63,981 nucleotides of DNA from an uncultured Lachnospiraceae bacterium (GCA_902781215.1 CACZIO010000007.1:1-63981), one strand, 5' to 3'; positions 52,639 through 61,449 are shown, counted from the first letter of the stretch. Notes: a model not told the origin generated them from the sequence alone. Program-made: numbers and translations.

Positions 52639-52713
52639 ATGGTTATTCTAAGGAAAGATTACTAAAATGGATGCAGGGCATCAGAAACAGGCTGAAAGGT
52701 TTCCGGAGGGGCG

Positions 52714-53616
52714 ATGTTGCGTCTGATACAGGTTTCGGGGCTGGAGGATCCGGCGCTGGATGTTTTTACAAAGCTGTCCGAGGTACAGCTGAAACGTTAT
52801 TATGAGCCGCGCGGGGGCCTCTTTATTGCGGAGAGCCCCAAGGTCGTTCTCCGCGCCCTGGATGCGGGATGCCGGCCCGTCTCCCTCCTGGTGGAGGACC
52901 GGCACGTCCGGGGAGAGGCCGCGGGGGTCCTGGCGCGGATCGGAGAAAGCGAAGCGGAGATCCCGGTTTACACGGGCCCCTATGAGCTGCTCACCAGGCT
53001 CACCGGCTATGCCCTGACGCGCGGGGTCCTGTGCGCCATGCGCCGGCCGCCGCTGCGGGATGCCCGTCAGCTGCTGGGCGGGATCGATGGACAGACCCGC
53101 GATGACCGGAACCGGCCCCGCCGGATCGCGGTGCTGGAGAACGTGGTCAATCCGGCCAATGTCGGCGCCATTTTCCGGAACGCGGCGGCACTGGGCATGG
53201 ATGCGGTCCTCCTGACAGACGGATGCAGCGACCCGCTCTACCGCAGGACTCTCCGCGTCAGCATGGGGACGGCCCTGCAGGTCCCCTGGGCCTGGATCGG
53301 GAAGGATCCCGAAGACTGGCGCCGGAACGGGATGAAGCTCCTGCATGAATGCGGATGGCGCACAGTGGCCATGGCCCTGCGACCGGATGCCGTGGAGATC
53401 GGAGATCTGGACCTGGGCGGGACGGACAGGGCGGCGGTGATCCTGGGGGCGGAGGGCGACGGCCTCCTGCCGGAGACGATCGCGGCTGCGGATACGGTGG
53501 TCCGCATTCCCATGCAGAGGGGTGTGGATTCCCTCAATGTGGCTGCCGCGAGCGCGGTCGCATTCTATCTCATCGGCGGAAAAGACTCATTGGCAGAAAA
53601 AAAACCGCTTCCATGA
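52714..53616 (+). CDS. TrmH/SpoU-family RNA 2'-O-methyltransferase
   Basis: The 300-residue protein has an N-terminal substrate-binding domain (about 1 to 110) and a SPOUT domain with the three family motifs: ENVVNPANVGAIFRNAAALG, VILGAEGDGLLPE and RIPMQRGVDSLNVAAASAVA. It should methylate the ribose of a tRNA or rRNA nucleotide; the exact target cannot be told from sequence. GGAGGGG precedes the ATG. A possible attenuator in the leader suggests regulated expression. It lies next to tRNA-Pro but is divergent from it. Confidence 0.92.
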   Translation: MLRLIQVSGLEDPALDVFTKLSEVQLKRYYEPRGGLFIAESPKVVLRALDAGCRPVSLLVEDRHVRGEAAGVLARIGESEAEIPVYTGPYELLTRLTGYALTRGVLCAMRRPPLRDARQLLGGIDGQTRDDRNRPRRIAVLENVVNPANVGAIFRNAAALGMDAVLLTDGCSDPLYRRTLRVSMGTALQVPWAWIGKDPEDWRRNGMKLLHECGWRTVAMALRPDAVEIGDLDLGGTDRAAVILGAEGDGLLPETIAAADTVVRIPMQRGVDSLNVAAASAVAFYLIGGKDSLAEKKPLP

Positions 53617-53794
53617 AGGAGGCGGGATTAAATGATACATTTTATAGAAGCGGGGGCCTTCCCTCGCTGAGATAAACAGCCGGCCCCGAAGGCGGCCCCG
53701 GGCGGTCCGTGTGCTTTATGTCCCTGCAGCCGGGCCGGGCGCGCAGGATGTGGTCAACATCGTGCAGGCTGTGATCAACAAGAAGGAGGTTATG

Positions 53795-54478
53795 ATGTCT
53801 CTGTCAGATATGCTTTACAAGATCCTGTCCGAAGGATATTCACCCTCGGAATACGGCGGGAAGGGAATCCTCATCGCCATGCTGGCATCCATTGTGCTGA
53901 GCCTGTATATCTATGCCTGCTACCGGGTCACGGGGCGGAGGTCCTTCTACTCCATGAGCTACAACCTGTCTCTGCTGGGGGCGGGACCGGTGACGGCAGC
54001 CCTGATCCTGCTCATGCACCAGAACGCGATCGCTTCCATCGGTGTTGTCGGCGCCCTGTCGATCATCCGTCTGCGCTCCGCCGTCAAGGAGCCCATGGAC
54101 CAGGTCTTCATCCTCTGGTCGGTGGCCTGCGGCATCTTTATCGCCAGCGGTATGTGGCGCGTGGGGATCGTCGTTTCCATCTTTATGACCGTGATCGTGA
54201 TCGTCCTCGATCTGTTGCCTCTGGGCAGAGCGCCCCTGATCCTGTCCGTCTACGGACAGCCGGGCAGCAGGGACGACCTGCAGCGGGCCTGCGCGGAGGT
54301 GATCAGCAGGTGCTGTGACGGCACAAAGCTGATCTCGACCGGAAAAATGGACGACAGACAGAACCTGGTCCTCAAGGTCCGGACCAGGCAGAGGCTGCGC
54401 CTGACCAATGAGCTTGCCGGCCTGCCGGAGGTCGAGAGCGTGACCCTCCTGGAGCAGGGGGGCGAGGTGTCCTTCTGA
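53795..54478 (+). CDS. DUF4956-family membrane protein
   Basis: The 227-residue protein has about four membrane segments in its first 150 residues (GILIAMLASIVLSLYIYACY, VGIVVSIFMTVIVIVLDLLP) with the conserved stretch ASIGVVGALSIIRLRSAVKE. A soluble ACT-like tail follows (about 155 to 227). AAGGAGG lies at a proper distance from the second of two adjacent ATG codons, which is chosen. In other Firmicutes such genes sit beside VTC-type polyphosphate polymerases and CotH proteins. Here neither is adjacent, though a CotH gene lies 30 kb away. Function is unknown. Confidence 0.8.
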   Translation: MSLSDMLYKILSEGYSPSEYGGKGILIAMLASIVLSLYIYACYRVTGRRSFYSMSYNLSLLGAGPVTAALILLMHQNAIASIGVVGALSIIRLRSAVKEPMDQVFILWSVACGIFIASGMWRVGIVVSIFMTVIVIVLDLLPLGRAPLILSVYGQPGSRDDLQRACAEVISRCCDGTKLISTGKMDDRQNLVLKVRTRQRLRLTNELAGLPEVESVTLLEQGGEVSF

Positions 54479-54482
54479 GCGG

Positions 54483-55442
54483 TCAGTTTGATGACAGATG
54501 AAAATAGTAGAGGGAGAGGGACTGGATCGTGCTTCCGTCCGTGCCGGTCTGTGCAGTCAGAAGCTCCGCGATCCTTTTTTCCTCCGCCTCCGCGAGGACG
54601 GGGATCTGCTCATCCTCATTCAGTCCGTTGGAGAACTGATAGCGGACCATGCGGGTGCCGTCATTGAACCTGGTCTCTGAGAAGACCGAGCCGTCGGTCC
54701 CGAAGACGGATGTCAGATCATCCAGCCGGCTTCCGAGGCCCGCGCCGAAGGAGGTGTTCAGGGAGAACCCGCCGCCTGCGTTCGCGCTGATCCCGCAGAC
54801 AGCGCACTGATCAGGGGACAGGGGGCTGTCGGTATCATTTGCAAGGCAGAGACGGATCGTCCAGTCGTCTCTGTTCTTTTTTATGAAGGAGCCGGTCCCG
54901 GAGTCTGCGGGGACGGCATCATAGAATTCATAGGAATAGGGCGGGATCAGCTCCTCTTCCCGGCTGTTTCCGGCGGTTGCCGCTGCGGAGTCCTGCGTGC
55001 CGTCCGCCGCGAGGCGCCAGCCTGCCGCGGTCAGATCGGCCATGCTGCAGGGGAGCCGCAGGGAGGCCCCGTTCAGTGTGAACTGATAGTAGGAGTCGAT
55101 CGCCTGGGCCGTGTAGAGATCACTGCCGGTTCCCTCCAGCCAGGCCCGCCTGGTCCTGGCGTCCTCCTCACCGTCGCCTTCTCTGCCGGGCTTTTCGCCG
55201 TCGCGCCGCCTGCGGCTGCCGTGCCCGTGGCGGCTGTCCCCGGTATCCGCCGGTATGCCGGACCCCTCCGCTGTCTCTGCGGCGGCTGTCCCGCCGGAGA
55301 TTCCCTCCGAGGGTGTCGTCTCAGGCGTGTACATGGTGCCGGTGCCGGAGCAGCCGGCGAGCAGGGCCAATATGAACAGAAGCGCAGCCGCTGCGGCAGG
55401 TGTGCGCCGCAGCCTGCGGTTAAATCCGGATTGACTGGTCAT
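54483..55442 (-). CDS. Lipoprotein of unknown function
   Basis: The 319-residue protein has a lipoprotein signal (PAAAAALLFILALLAG, lipobox Cys31). A long charged, low-complexity linker follows (about 45 to 110, rich in Arg, Gly, Glu and Asp), then a globular domain with ANDTDSPLSPDQCAVCGISA and LFGT-like stretches that I do not recognise. AAAGGGG precedes the chosen ATG. It is convergent with the DUF4956 gene, the stop codons being four bases apart. It should be anchored outside the membrane; nothing more can be said. Confidence 0.6.
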   Translation of the reverse strand: MTSQSGFNRRLRRTPAAAAALLFILALLAGCSGTGTMYTPETTPSEGISGGTAAAETAEGSGIPADTGDSRHGHGSRRRRDGEKPGREGDGEEDARTRRAWLEGTGSDLYTAQAIDSYYQFTLNGASLRLPCSMADLTAAGWRLAADGTQDSAAATAGNSREEELIPPYSYEFYDAVPADSGTGSFIKKNRDDWTIRLCLANDTDSPLSPDQCAVCGISANAGGGFSLNTSFGAGLGSRLDDLTSVFGTDGSVFSETRFNDGTRMVRYQFSNGLNEDEQIPVLAEAEEKRIAELLTAQTGTDGSTIQSLSLYYFHLSSN

Positions 55443-55511
55443 GGTCAGATCCCCTTTCGTCAGATGATTCAGAAAACACATAGAACATGATACCACAAGA
55501 AGTAGAGACAA

Positions 55512-55546
55512 GAGCGAAAAACTTGTGGATACAAGATTTTTCGCTC
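55512..55546. promoter_or_regulatory. Near-perfect 15-bp inverted repeat between divergent genes
   Basis: GAGCGAAAAACTTGT and ACAAGATTTTTCGCTC pair throughout apart from one bulged base, around GGAT. It lies between the starts of the lipoprotein gene and tex and could be an operator or a leader hairpin of tex. Confidence 0.5.
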
Positions 55547-55604
55547 CGGAAAGAATGTTATTATAGCATCTGCATCGTGGATTCAGGAATACAGGAGATC
55601 ATAT

Positions 55605-57971
55605 ATGGAAAGAACAAAAAAGGCGGCGCAGGTTTCTGCGGCCCCGGAAGCAGCGGAAAACCCGTCGAAGGTGGGAAAAGGGCCTGCAGGCCCTGGCGGG
55701 CAGGACCCGTCCGTCACCGAAAAGAGGATCGCCTCGGCGATCGCGGATGAGCTGAAGGTCCGGCTCTGGCAGGTCGAGGCGGCCGTGGCCCTGATCGACG
55801 AGGGCAATACGATTCCCTTCATTGCCCGCTACCGCAAGGAGGCGACCGGAACCCTGGATGATACGCAGCTGCGCACCCTGGATGAGCGGCTGGCCTACCT
55901 GCGTACCCTGGAGGACAGAAAGGCAAAGGTCCTGGAGAGCATCGCGGAACAGGGGCAGCTGACAGAGGACCTGCGCGCGCAGATCGAGGCCGCCGCGACC
56001 CAGGTCGCGGTCGAAGACCTCTACAGGCCCTTCCGGCCCAGGCGGCGGACGCGGGCAGGCATTGCGAAGGAGAAGGGTCTGCAGCCCCTGGCCGACTGGC
56101 TCCTGTCAGCTGACGCGGACTGTCCTCCCCTGGAGAAGGCGGCCGCCTATGTCTCCGAAGAAAAGGAAGTATCTTCCGCGGAGGATGCGCTGCAGGGGGC
56201 GGAGGATATCGTGGCGGAGATGATCTCGGATCAGGCCGGGTACAGGACCTGGATCCGGGAGTGCACGGCGAAGGACGGCTTCCTTGTCTCCGCCCGCAGA
56301 GAGACCTCCGCGAAGAAGAAGGCGGCATCCGCACAGGATGCGGATGGGCCGGACCCGGAGGCCGGCGGCAGGACGTCCAAAGCTTCCGGCGCGGGAAAGA
56401 AAAACGCCCGCGAGGACCGGAGCGATGTCTACGAGATGTATTTCGACTATGAGGAGCAGGTCTCCCGGATCCCGGGGCACAGGATCCTGGCCCTGAACCG
56501 CGGCGAAAACGAGGGCTATCTCTCTGTCAGGGTCGACGCCCCGCGCGAAAAGATCCTGCGCTGGCTGGAGCGCCAGGTGATCCCCCGCAGGAAGGGGGCG
56601 GTCAACCCCTATACGGCACCTGTCCTGGAGGCGGTCGCCGCGGACAGCTACGACCGCCTGATCGGACCGGCCATCGAGCGTGAGATCCGCAGCTCCCTGA
56701 CGGAGAAGGCGGAGGACAGCGCGATCGTGGTCTTCAAGCAGAATCTGGAACAGCTCCTGATGCAGCAGCCCGTCGCGGGCCGGGTGGTCCTGGGCTGGGA
56801 CCCCGCCTTCCGGACCGGCTGCAAGCTGGCGGTCGTGGATCCGACCGGCCGGGTGCTGGACACGGCGGTTATCTATCCGACGGCCCCCCAGAACAGGGTC
56901 CGCGAGGCGGAGCAGGTCCTGGAGAGGCTCATTGACCGCTACAGGGTCACTCTGTTTTCCGTCGGCAACGGGACGGCCTCGAGAGAGTCCGAGCAGATCA
57001 TCACGGATTTCTTTAAAAAAACCGGGAGGCCCCTGCAGTATGTGATCGTCAACGAGGCGGGGGCGTCCGTTTACAGCGCCAGCAAACTGGCGGCGGAGGA
57101 ATTCCCACAGTTCGACGTGGGCCAGCGCAGCGCGGCCTCGATCGCGCGCAGGCTCCAGGACCCGCTCGCGGAGCTGGTCAAGATCGATCCCGGCGCGATC
57201 GGCGTCGGCCAGTACCAGCACGACATGAACCAGAAAAAGCTGGAGGCGGCGCTCTCCGGCGTGGTGGAGAAGTGCGTCAATGCCGTCGGCGTCGACCTCA
57301 ACACGGCCTCTGCCCCCCTCCTGTCCCGGATCGCCGGGATCAGCGCCTCCGTGGCGAAAAACATTGTTGCCTGGCGCGAAGAGAACGGCCGTTTCGCGGC
57401 GCGCAGCCAGCTCCTCAAGGTCAAGGGCCTGGGGCCCAAGGCATTTGAGCAGTGCGCCGGCTTCCTCCGGATCCGCGACGGGTCGGACCCCCTGGACAAC
57501 ACAGCCGTGCACCCGGAGAGCTACGGGGCGGTCAGGACCCTGGCGCAGCTCCTGCAGGTTCCCATGGACAGCGCCTCCCTGCGCGGCCTCCGGCAGATGG
57601 TGCCCGATACCCGCGCGGCGGCTCAGCGCCTGCAGATCGGTGAGATCACCCTGCGCGACATTCTGGCGGAGCTGGAAAAGCCCGGCAGGGATCCCAGACA
57701 GGATATGCCGGCGCCGGTCCTGCGCAGCGATGTCCTCTCCATGGAGGACCTGACCCCCGGCATGAAGCTCAGGGGCACCGTCAGAAACATCGTCGATTTC
57801 GGCGCCTTTGTGGACATCGGCGTCCACCAGGACGGCCTCGTCCATATTTCCAAGCTCAGCAGCCGCTTCATCAAACACCCTCTCGAGGTCGTCCACGTCG
57901 GCGACGTCGTGGAGGTGACCGTCCTGGCGGTGGACCCGCGGAAAAAGCGGATCTCCCTGTCCATGGTATGA
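55605..57971 (+). CDS. tex: Tex-family S1 RNA-binding transcription accessory protein
   Basis: The 788-residue protein has the full Tex layout. The N-terminal helical domain begins near residue 40 (KRIASAIADELKVRLWQVEA) and contains IPFIARYRKEATGTLDDTQL. A YqgF-like RNase H fold lies near 385 to 510 (LGWDPAFRTGCKLAVVDPTG), helix-hairpin-helix motifs near 555 to 620 (GVDLNTASAPLLSRIAGISA), and a C-terminal S1 domain near 715 to 785 (GTVRNIVDFGAFVDIGVHQD). It binds nucleic acid during transcription. An inserted charged linker at about 230 to 265 (SAKKKAASAQDADGPDPEAG) is longer than usual. Confidence 0.95.
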   Translation: MERTKKAAQVSAAPEAAENPSKVGKGPAGPGGQDPSVTEKRIASAIADELKVRLWQVEAAVALIDEGNTIPFIARYRKEATGTLDDTQLRTLDERLAYLRTLEDRKAKVLESIAEQGQLTEDLRAQIEAAATQVAVEDLYRPFRPRRRTRAGIAKEKGLQPLADWLLSADADCPPLEKAAAYVSEEKEVSSAEDALQGAEDIVAEMISDQAGYRTWIRECTAKDGFLVSARRETSAKKKAASAQDADGPDPEAGGRTSKASGAGKKNAREDRSDVYEMYFDYEEQVSRIPGHRILALNRGENEGYLSVRVDAPREKILRWLERQVIPRRKGAVNPYTAPVLEAVAADSYDRLIGPAIEREIRSSLTEKAEDSAIVVFKQNLEQLLMQQPVAGRVVLGWDPAFRTGCKLAVVDPTGRVLDTAVIYPTAPQNRVREAEQVLERLIDRYRVTLFSVGNGTASRESEQIITDFFKKTGRPLQYVIVNEAGASVYSASKLAAEEFPQFDVGQRSAASIARRLQDPLAELVKIDPGAIGVGQYQHDMNQKKLEAALSGVVEKCVNAVGVDLNTASAPLLSRIAGISASVAKNIVAWREENGRFAARSQLLKVKGLGPKAFEQCAGFLRIRDGSDPLDNTAVHPESYGAVRTLAQLLQVPMDSASLRGLRQMVPDTRAAAQRLQIGEITLRDILAELEKPGRDPRQDMPAPVLRSDVLSMEDLTPGMKLRGTVRNIVDFGAFVDIGVHQDGLVHISKLSSRFIKHPLEVVHVGDVVEVTVLAVDPRKKRISLSMV

Positions 57972-57976
57972 CAGCC

Positions 57977-58006
57977 TTCGACTTTTGAGCGGCGGTAGTG
58001 TATGAT
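57977..58006 (+). promoter_or_regulatory. Candidate promoter of the prsW-like gene
   Basis: TTCGAC and TATGAT are spaced by 18 bases, so the transcript would begin just before the first leader hairpin at 58026. Confidence 0.4.
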
Positions 58007-58025
58007 GGAAATAGTCAAAAATATG

Positions 58026-58128
58026 GTTCTTTGCGCCGGAGCGCCGCAAAGAACTTATGATGGCAGATGAGAAATCCCCTTCGGAATTTCTCATCGCCCC
58101 GTCGCGCAAAGCGCTCCGGAAGGAGGAA
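58026..58128 (+). promoter_or_regulatory. Structured leader with predicted pseudoknot before the PrsW-like gene
   Basis: GTTCTTTGCG and CGCAAAGAAC (58026 to 58054) form a perfect 10-bp hairpin with the loop CCGGAGCGC. That loop is perfectly complementary to GCGCTCCGG at 58111 to 58119, which touches the ribosome site AAGGAGG. A second perfect hairpin, GATGAGAAAT with its complement (58066 to 58095), sits between them and has a CTTCGG-type loop. GCGCAAAG at 58104 can alternatively pair with CTTTGCGC at 58029. The layout suggests a riboswitch-like or protein-controlled translational switch. Confidence 0.65.
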
Positions 58129-58131
58129 GGT

Positions 58132-59292
58132 ATGAATCTGATCGTACTGCTGATCGCCGCATGGCTGCCGCTTCTGCCGGTCCTGTTTATTCTTCTGCGA
58201 TCCGGATCCTTTGGGAAGGGCTCACTGGGGATGCTGCTCCGGCTCTTTTTCCTGGGTGTCGCGGCCGCTGTGCCTGCCTTCCTGATGGAAGCGGGCGCCC
58301 TGATCGTGGTCACGATCCTGCTCCGGCTCTTTCCGGACGTCGAGGGAGGCGGGGGGCTCCTGCTTTTGTCCGTCATCCTGCGCTATATGGTGGTCGCGGC
58401 GGTGATCGAGGAGGCCTGGAAGCATTTCGTCCTGCGCGTCTCGACCTGGAAACAGATGACCATGGAGACAGCCGCCGACGGGATCGCGGCAGCGGGTGTC
58501 GTCAGCGCCGGCTTCGCGGCGGTGATGTACGGCTTCTGGCAGGCGGGCGCGGTCCTGACCGCGGATATGGAGATGCTCCAAAGGGCCATGCCAGAATTTC
58601 TGACGGCCGGCCCGGTGGTGGCCTTCCTCTTTGCCCTGCTCTACATTTTCTCCCATTTCGGTTTTGCGGGTCTGATGGGTGCCCTCTACGGGATCGCCAA
58701 GGGCTCGGAACAGAAATCCCACGCCGGGAGGGCGGGCTTCATGCTCTTTGTCAGCTGGATTCTCCCCGTCCTCGCGCACGGGACCTGCGCTGCGCTGACA
58801 GCTTACGGGATCGCTTCGGGGCATGTGCTCTGGGTCGTGCTCGGCCTGGGCGCCCAGACCATCCTGGCCCTGATCATCGCCGCGGCGCTGAGCAGCGCTT
58901 CGGATGCGGACAGCATGGACACAGCAGCTGAGGACCAGGCGCCTGTGGATTTCGCGGATTCCGAGGAATTCGCGGACTTCGCCGAGGCGGAGGGCGGCAG
59001 CCTGCCGGGCGGCCCCGCGGAGGGGATCCCCATGCAGGACGGATATGACGGATACGGGCAGGATGACTCCGTGCAGAACGGCGGCCCGGCGGAGACCTCC
59101 GCGCAGGACGAATATGATGGCGGCGCGGGGCAGGCAGATGCTGCGGCGGAGGATATGAGCGCTGCAGCCGATGCGTCCGCTGAGACCGGTTCGGTACAGG
59201 ATGCCCCCTATGGAGGGACATCATACGAAAAAGAGGAGACGACTACGCCCGAATTGCTGTTCGGGGAAGACATCTCCTCTGAGAATGTGTAA
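58132..59292 (+). CDS. PrsW-family intramembrane metalloprotease-like protein
   Basis: The 386-residue protein has eight or so membrane segments in its first 260 residues. Conserved active-site motifs are EEAWKHF (Glu-Glu-x-x-Lys) near residue 99, HFGFAGLMG near 180 and a further His in VLAHGTCAAL near 220. PrsW-type proteases cut anti-sigma factors or other membrane proteins. The last 125 residues are an acidic low-complexity tail (Asp/Ala/Glu/Gly-rich) that is not part of the family. AAGGAGG precedes the ATG. No anti-sigma or sigma gene is adjacent, so the substrate is unknown. Confidence 0.75.
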   Translation: MNLIVLLIAAWLPLLPVLFILLRSGSFGKGSLGMLLRLFFLGVAAAVPAFLMEAGALIVVTILLRLFPDVEGGGGLLLLSVILRYMVVAAVIEEAWKHFVLRVSTWKQMTMETAADGIAAAGVVSAGFAAVMYGFWQAGAVLTADMEMLQRAMPEFLTAGPVVAFLFALLYIFSHFGFAGLMGALYGIAKGSEQKSHAGRAGFMLFVSWILPVLAHGTCAALTAYGIASGHVLWVVLGLGAQTILALIIAAALSSASDADSMDTAAEDQAPVDFADSEEFADFAEAEGGSLPGGPAEGIPMQDGYDGYGQDDSVQNGGPAETSAQDEYDGGAGQADAAAEDMSAAADASAETGSVQDAPYGGTSYEKEETTTPELLFGEDISSENV

Positions 59293-59371
59293 AAATGCGG
59301 TCTGAGGACGCTCATGACGGCGGAGGCAGCAGCCCTTCAATCGATCCGCATCCTGAATCAAAATCGATCCG

Positions 59372-59396
59372 CCTCCTGCGCGGGATGCGCAGGAGG
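59372..59396. terminator. Inverted repeat between convergent genes
   Basis: CCTCCTGCGC and GCGCAGGAGG form a perfect 10-bp stem around GGGAT, between the prsW-like and alcohol dehydrogenase genes. It lacks a T run, so termination strength is uncertain. Confidence 0.5.
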
Positions 59397-59448
59397 GGAC
59401 GGGAATGCCGGCAGCACACGCTGTGAGGCGGGCCGGCGAATGGTCTGA

Positions 59449-60537
59449 TCACCTGCCGGTCAGGCCCGCGATGCGGCACAGGACCGCCTCGTCCACGGGG
59501 AAGGGACACTGGGCGAGCTTGGCCGGGCTGGCCATGGTGGCGTCCACGGATTTGGCCAGGACGGCGGCGGGCGCTTCGTCCCGGCCGCAGGTCTCGCGGT
59601 AATAGAGCTCCAGGGAATCGATGTCCGTGAAGCCGGCGGTCTGCAGCAGATAGGCGGCCGCGGCGGGATCCGCCTCGCGCAGATATCCAGGCAGGAAATA
59701 TCCGCAGGCCTTGCCGTGCGGCATGCCCGTCTCGTAGGTGAGCGGGTAGCTCAGTCCGTGCGGCAGTGTCGTTCCGGTGTGGGCAATCGCCATGCCGGCG
59801 AACATGGAGGCCAGCAGCATGTCGTTGCAGTTCTGCAGGGTCAGGGGGCTGCCGGAGAAGATGGCTTTCCTGCTGCGCGCCCAGACCTTGAGGCCCGCGT
59901 CCACGCACATGCGGCTGCAGTCGGTGGACTTGGTGTTGAGGTAGGACTCGTACATATGCGAGAGAGCGTCGATCGAGGTGTCGGCGATGACGCTGCGCGG
60001 TGCGGAGAGCAGGTATTTGCCGTCCAGCAGGGAGAGCTGCGGGAAGATCTTGTGCGGGATCGAGCCCTTGGCGCGAAGGTTGTGACGGGTCAGGACGGAG
60101 ACGGCGGTCACCTCGGAACCGGTGCCGCAGGTCGTGGGAATGCAGACGACCGGCAGGGCGTCCGTGACCGCATCCTTGTCGTAGAGGTAGTCGGCGCCGT
60201 CGTCTTTGCGGCGGATCATCAGGGCGATGGCCTTGGCGGCATCCATGGGGGACCCGCCTCCGATGCCGATGACATAATCCACCCCCTGTGCGACGCCCAG
60301 GTCGCGGCCCTTCATGACGGTCTCGACGGAAGGGTTTTCCTCCACTTCGGAGAAGACGACACCTTCCACGCCGTTTTCAGAGAGGGCGTTCTGGACATCC
60401 CGGATGGACCCGTTGTGAAAGGCGCTGCTGCGGCCTGTGACGATGAGGGCCTTTTTTCCGAAGGAGGCCAGCTCCGCGGCATGGACCCGGACACAGTCTT
60501 TATCACAGTATACTTTTGTCGGCATATAAAAATTCAT
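59449..60537 (-). CDS. Iron-containing alcohol dehydrogenase
   Basis: The 362-residue protein belongs to the group III metal-dependent dehydrogenases. NAD(P) binding is marked by IGIGGGSPMDAAKAIAL. The metal site is formed by Asp and His residues in SIDALSHMYESYLNT, HTGTTLPHGLSYPL and GMPHGKACGYFLP. It oxidises or reduces small alcohols or aldehydes in the cytoplasm; the substrate cannot be set from sequence. GGGAGG lies five bases before the ATG. It is divergent from the thioesterase gene. Confidence 0.9.
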   Translation of the reverse strand: MNFYMPTKVYCDKDCVRVHAAELASFGKKALIVTGRSSAFHNGSIRDVQNALSENGVEGVVFSEVEENPSVETVMKGRDLGVAQGVDYVIGIGGGSPMDAAKAIALMIRRKDDGADYLYDKDAVTDALPVVCIPTTCGTGSEVTAVSVLTRHNLRAKGSIPHKIFPQLSLLDGKYLLSAPRSVIADTSIDALSHMYESYLNTKSTDCSRMCVDAGLKVWARSRKAIFSGSPLTLQNCNDMLLASMFAGMAIAHTGTTLPHGLSYPLTYETGMPHGKACGYFLPGYLREADPAAAAYLLQTAGFTDIDSLELYYRETCGRDEAPAAVLAKSVDATMASPAKLAQCPFPVDEAVLCRIAGLTGR

Positions 60538-60681
60538 GAGAACCTCCCATTTGCTGAAGCGGATTGACAAGTCTTTTTTAACATTGTAACAGTCCGGAGG
60601 GAAAAGTGCACGCGGCAGATCGAAAAACGGCCCGGGTCCGCCGCGCGCCATGTGGAAAAACAGAAGGTGAAGGCGCGAAAT

Positions 60682-61152
60682 ATGGAAAAGAAGAGAGAAA
60701 CGGCTGCAGAATACAGAAGAACGAGGGAAGAGGACTTCAAGGCCGCCAAATATCTGGGCGAGGAGGTCGGCTTCTCCAAAGATATAGGGATCGAGATCCT
60801 GGAGCTTGCGGAGGGATACTGCGTCGGCAGGATCAAGGTGGAAAAACGCCACCTGAACCCGCTGAACACGGTCCACGGCGGGGTCTTTTTCTCACTGGCG
60901 GACACCATCTGCGGCATCGCGGCGGCATCGACCGGCCACGGCGGCCCGACAGTCCAGGGGGACATGGACTATATGCGGGCAGTGCGGGGCAGGGAGATCA
61001 TATGCACGGCCAGGGTCACCAAGACCGGCAGCACGCTGACCTGGGTTGACGGGGTCATCTCGGATGACACGGGCAGAGAGGTCACCAGGACCAAATTTAT
61101 CTACTACCGCCTCAAGGAGGCGAAACATTTCGGCTTTGAGAGCAGAGACTGA
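60682..61152 (+). CDS. PaaI-family hot-dog thioesterase
   Basis: The 156-residue protein is a single hot-dog fold with the family signature LNPLNTVHGGVFFSLADTIC and GMATATLEL-type strands (GPTVQGDMDYMRAVRGREII). It should hydrolyse acyl- or aryl-CoA thioesters, for example phenylacetyl-CoA. The ATG at 60682 is preferred over an in-frame ATG at 60652 because AAGG lies upstream of it. It has no coupled neighbour in the window. Confidence 0.85.
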   Translation: MEKKRETAAEYRRTREEDFKAAKYLGEEVGFSKDIGIEILELAEGYCVGRIKVEKRHLNPLNTVHGGVFFSLADTICGIAAASTGHGGPTVQGDMDYMRAVRGREIICTARVTKTGSTLTWVDGVISDDTGREVTRTKFIYYRLKEAKHFGFESRD

Positions 61153-61294
61153 TCCCGGCCCCTTCCCGCCCCTGTGGTATAAAAGATCATTCCGCGGAAG
61201 AGTTTGTGCATAAATGATCCATTGAAAGCTAATATATATGCAGGTTTCATGCAAACGCCTTGAAAAATGTGCATTATTTATCTAATTGTACATA

Positions 61295-61322
61295 TTCAAA
61301 AAGGCATTATATTTTATATAAT
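61295..61322 (+). promoter_or_regulatory. Promoter and palindromic operator of the TetR-like gene
   Basis: TTCAAA and TATAAT are spaced by 16 bases. The perfect palindrome ATTATAT-TTT-ATATAAT (61306 to 61322) covers the -10 box, so a bound dimer would block the promoter. The rest of this nearly 300-base AT-rich gap holds no gene. Confidence 0.55.
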
Positions 61323-61449
61323 CTGTATTGATTGATGTACGGATATCTCACAAAGAATAGACATTCAGAAAGCAAGCCGGAAATCAAGAGGAAAGATGAG
61401 AGATTATACAGTGTGAGCTGGGTAATTCTTTGGAAGTCGGAGGTATAAT

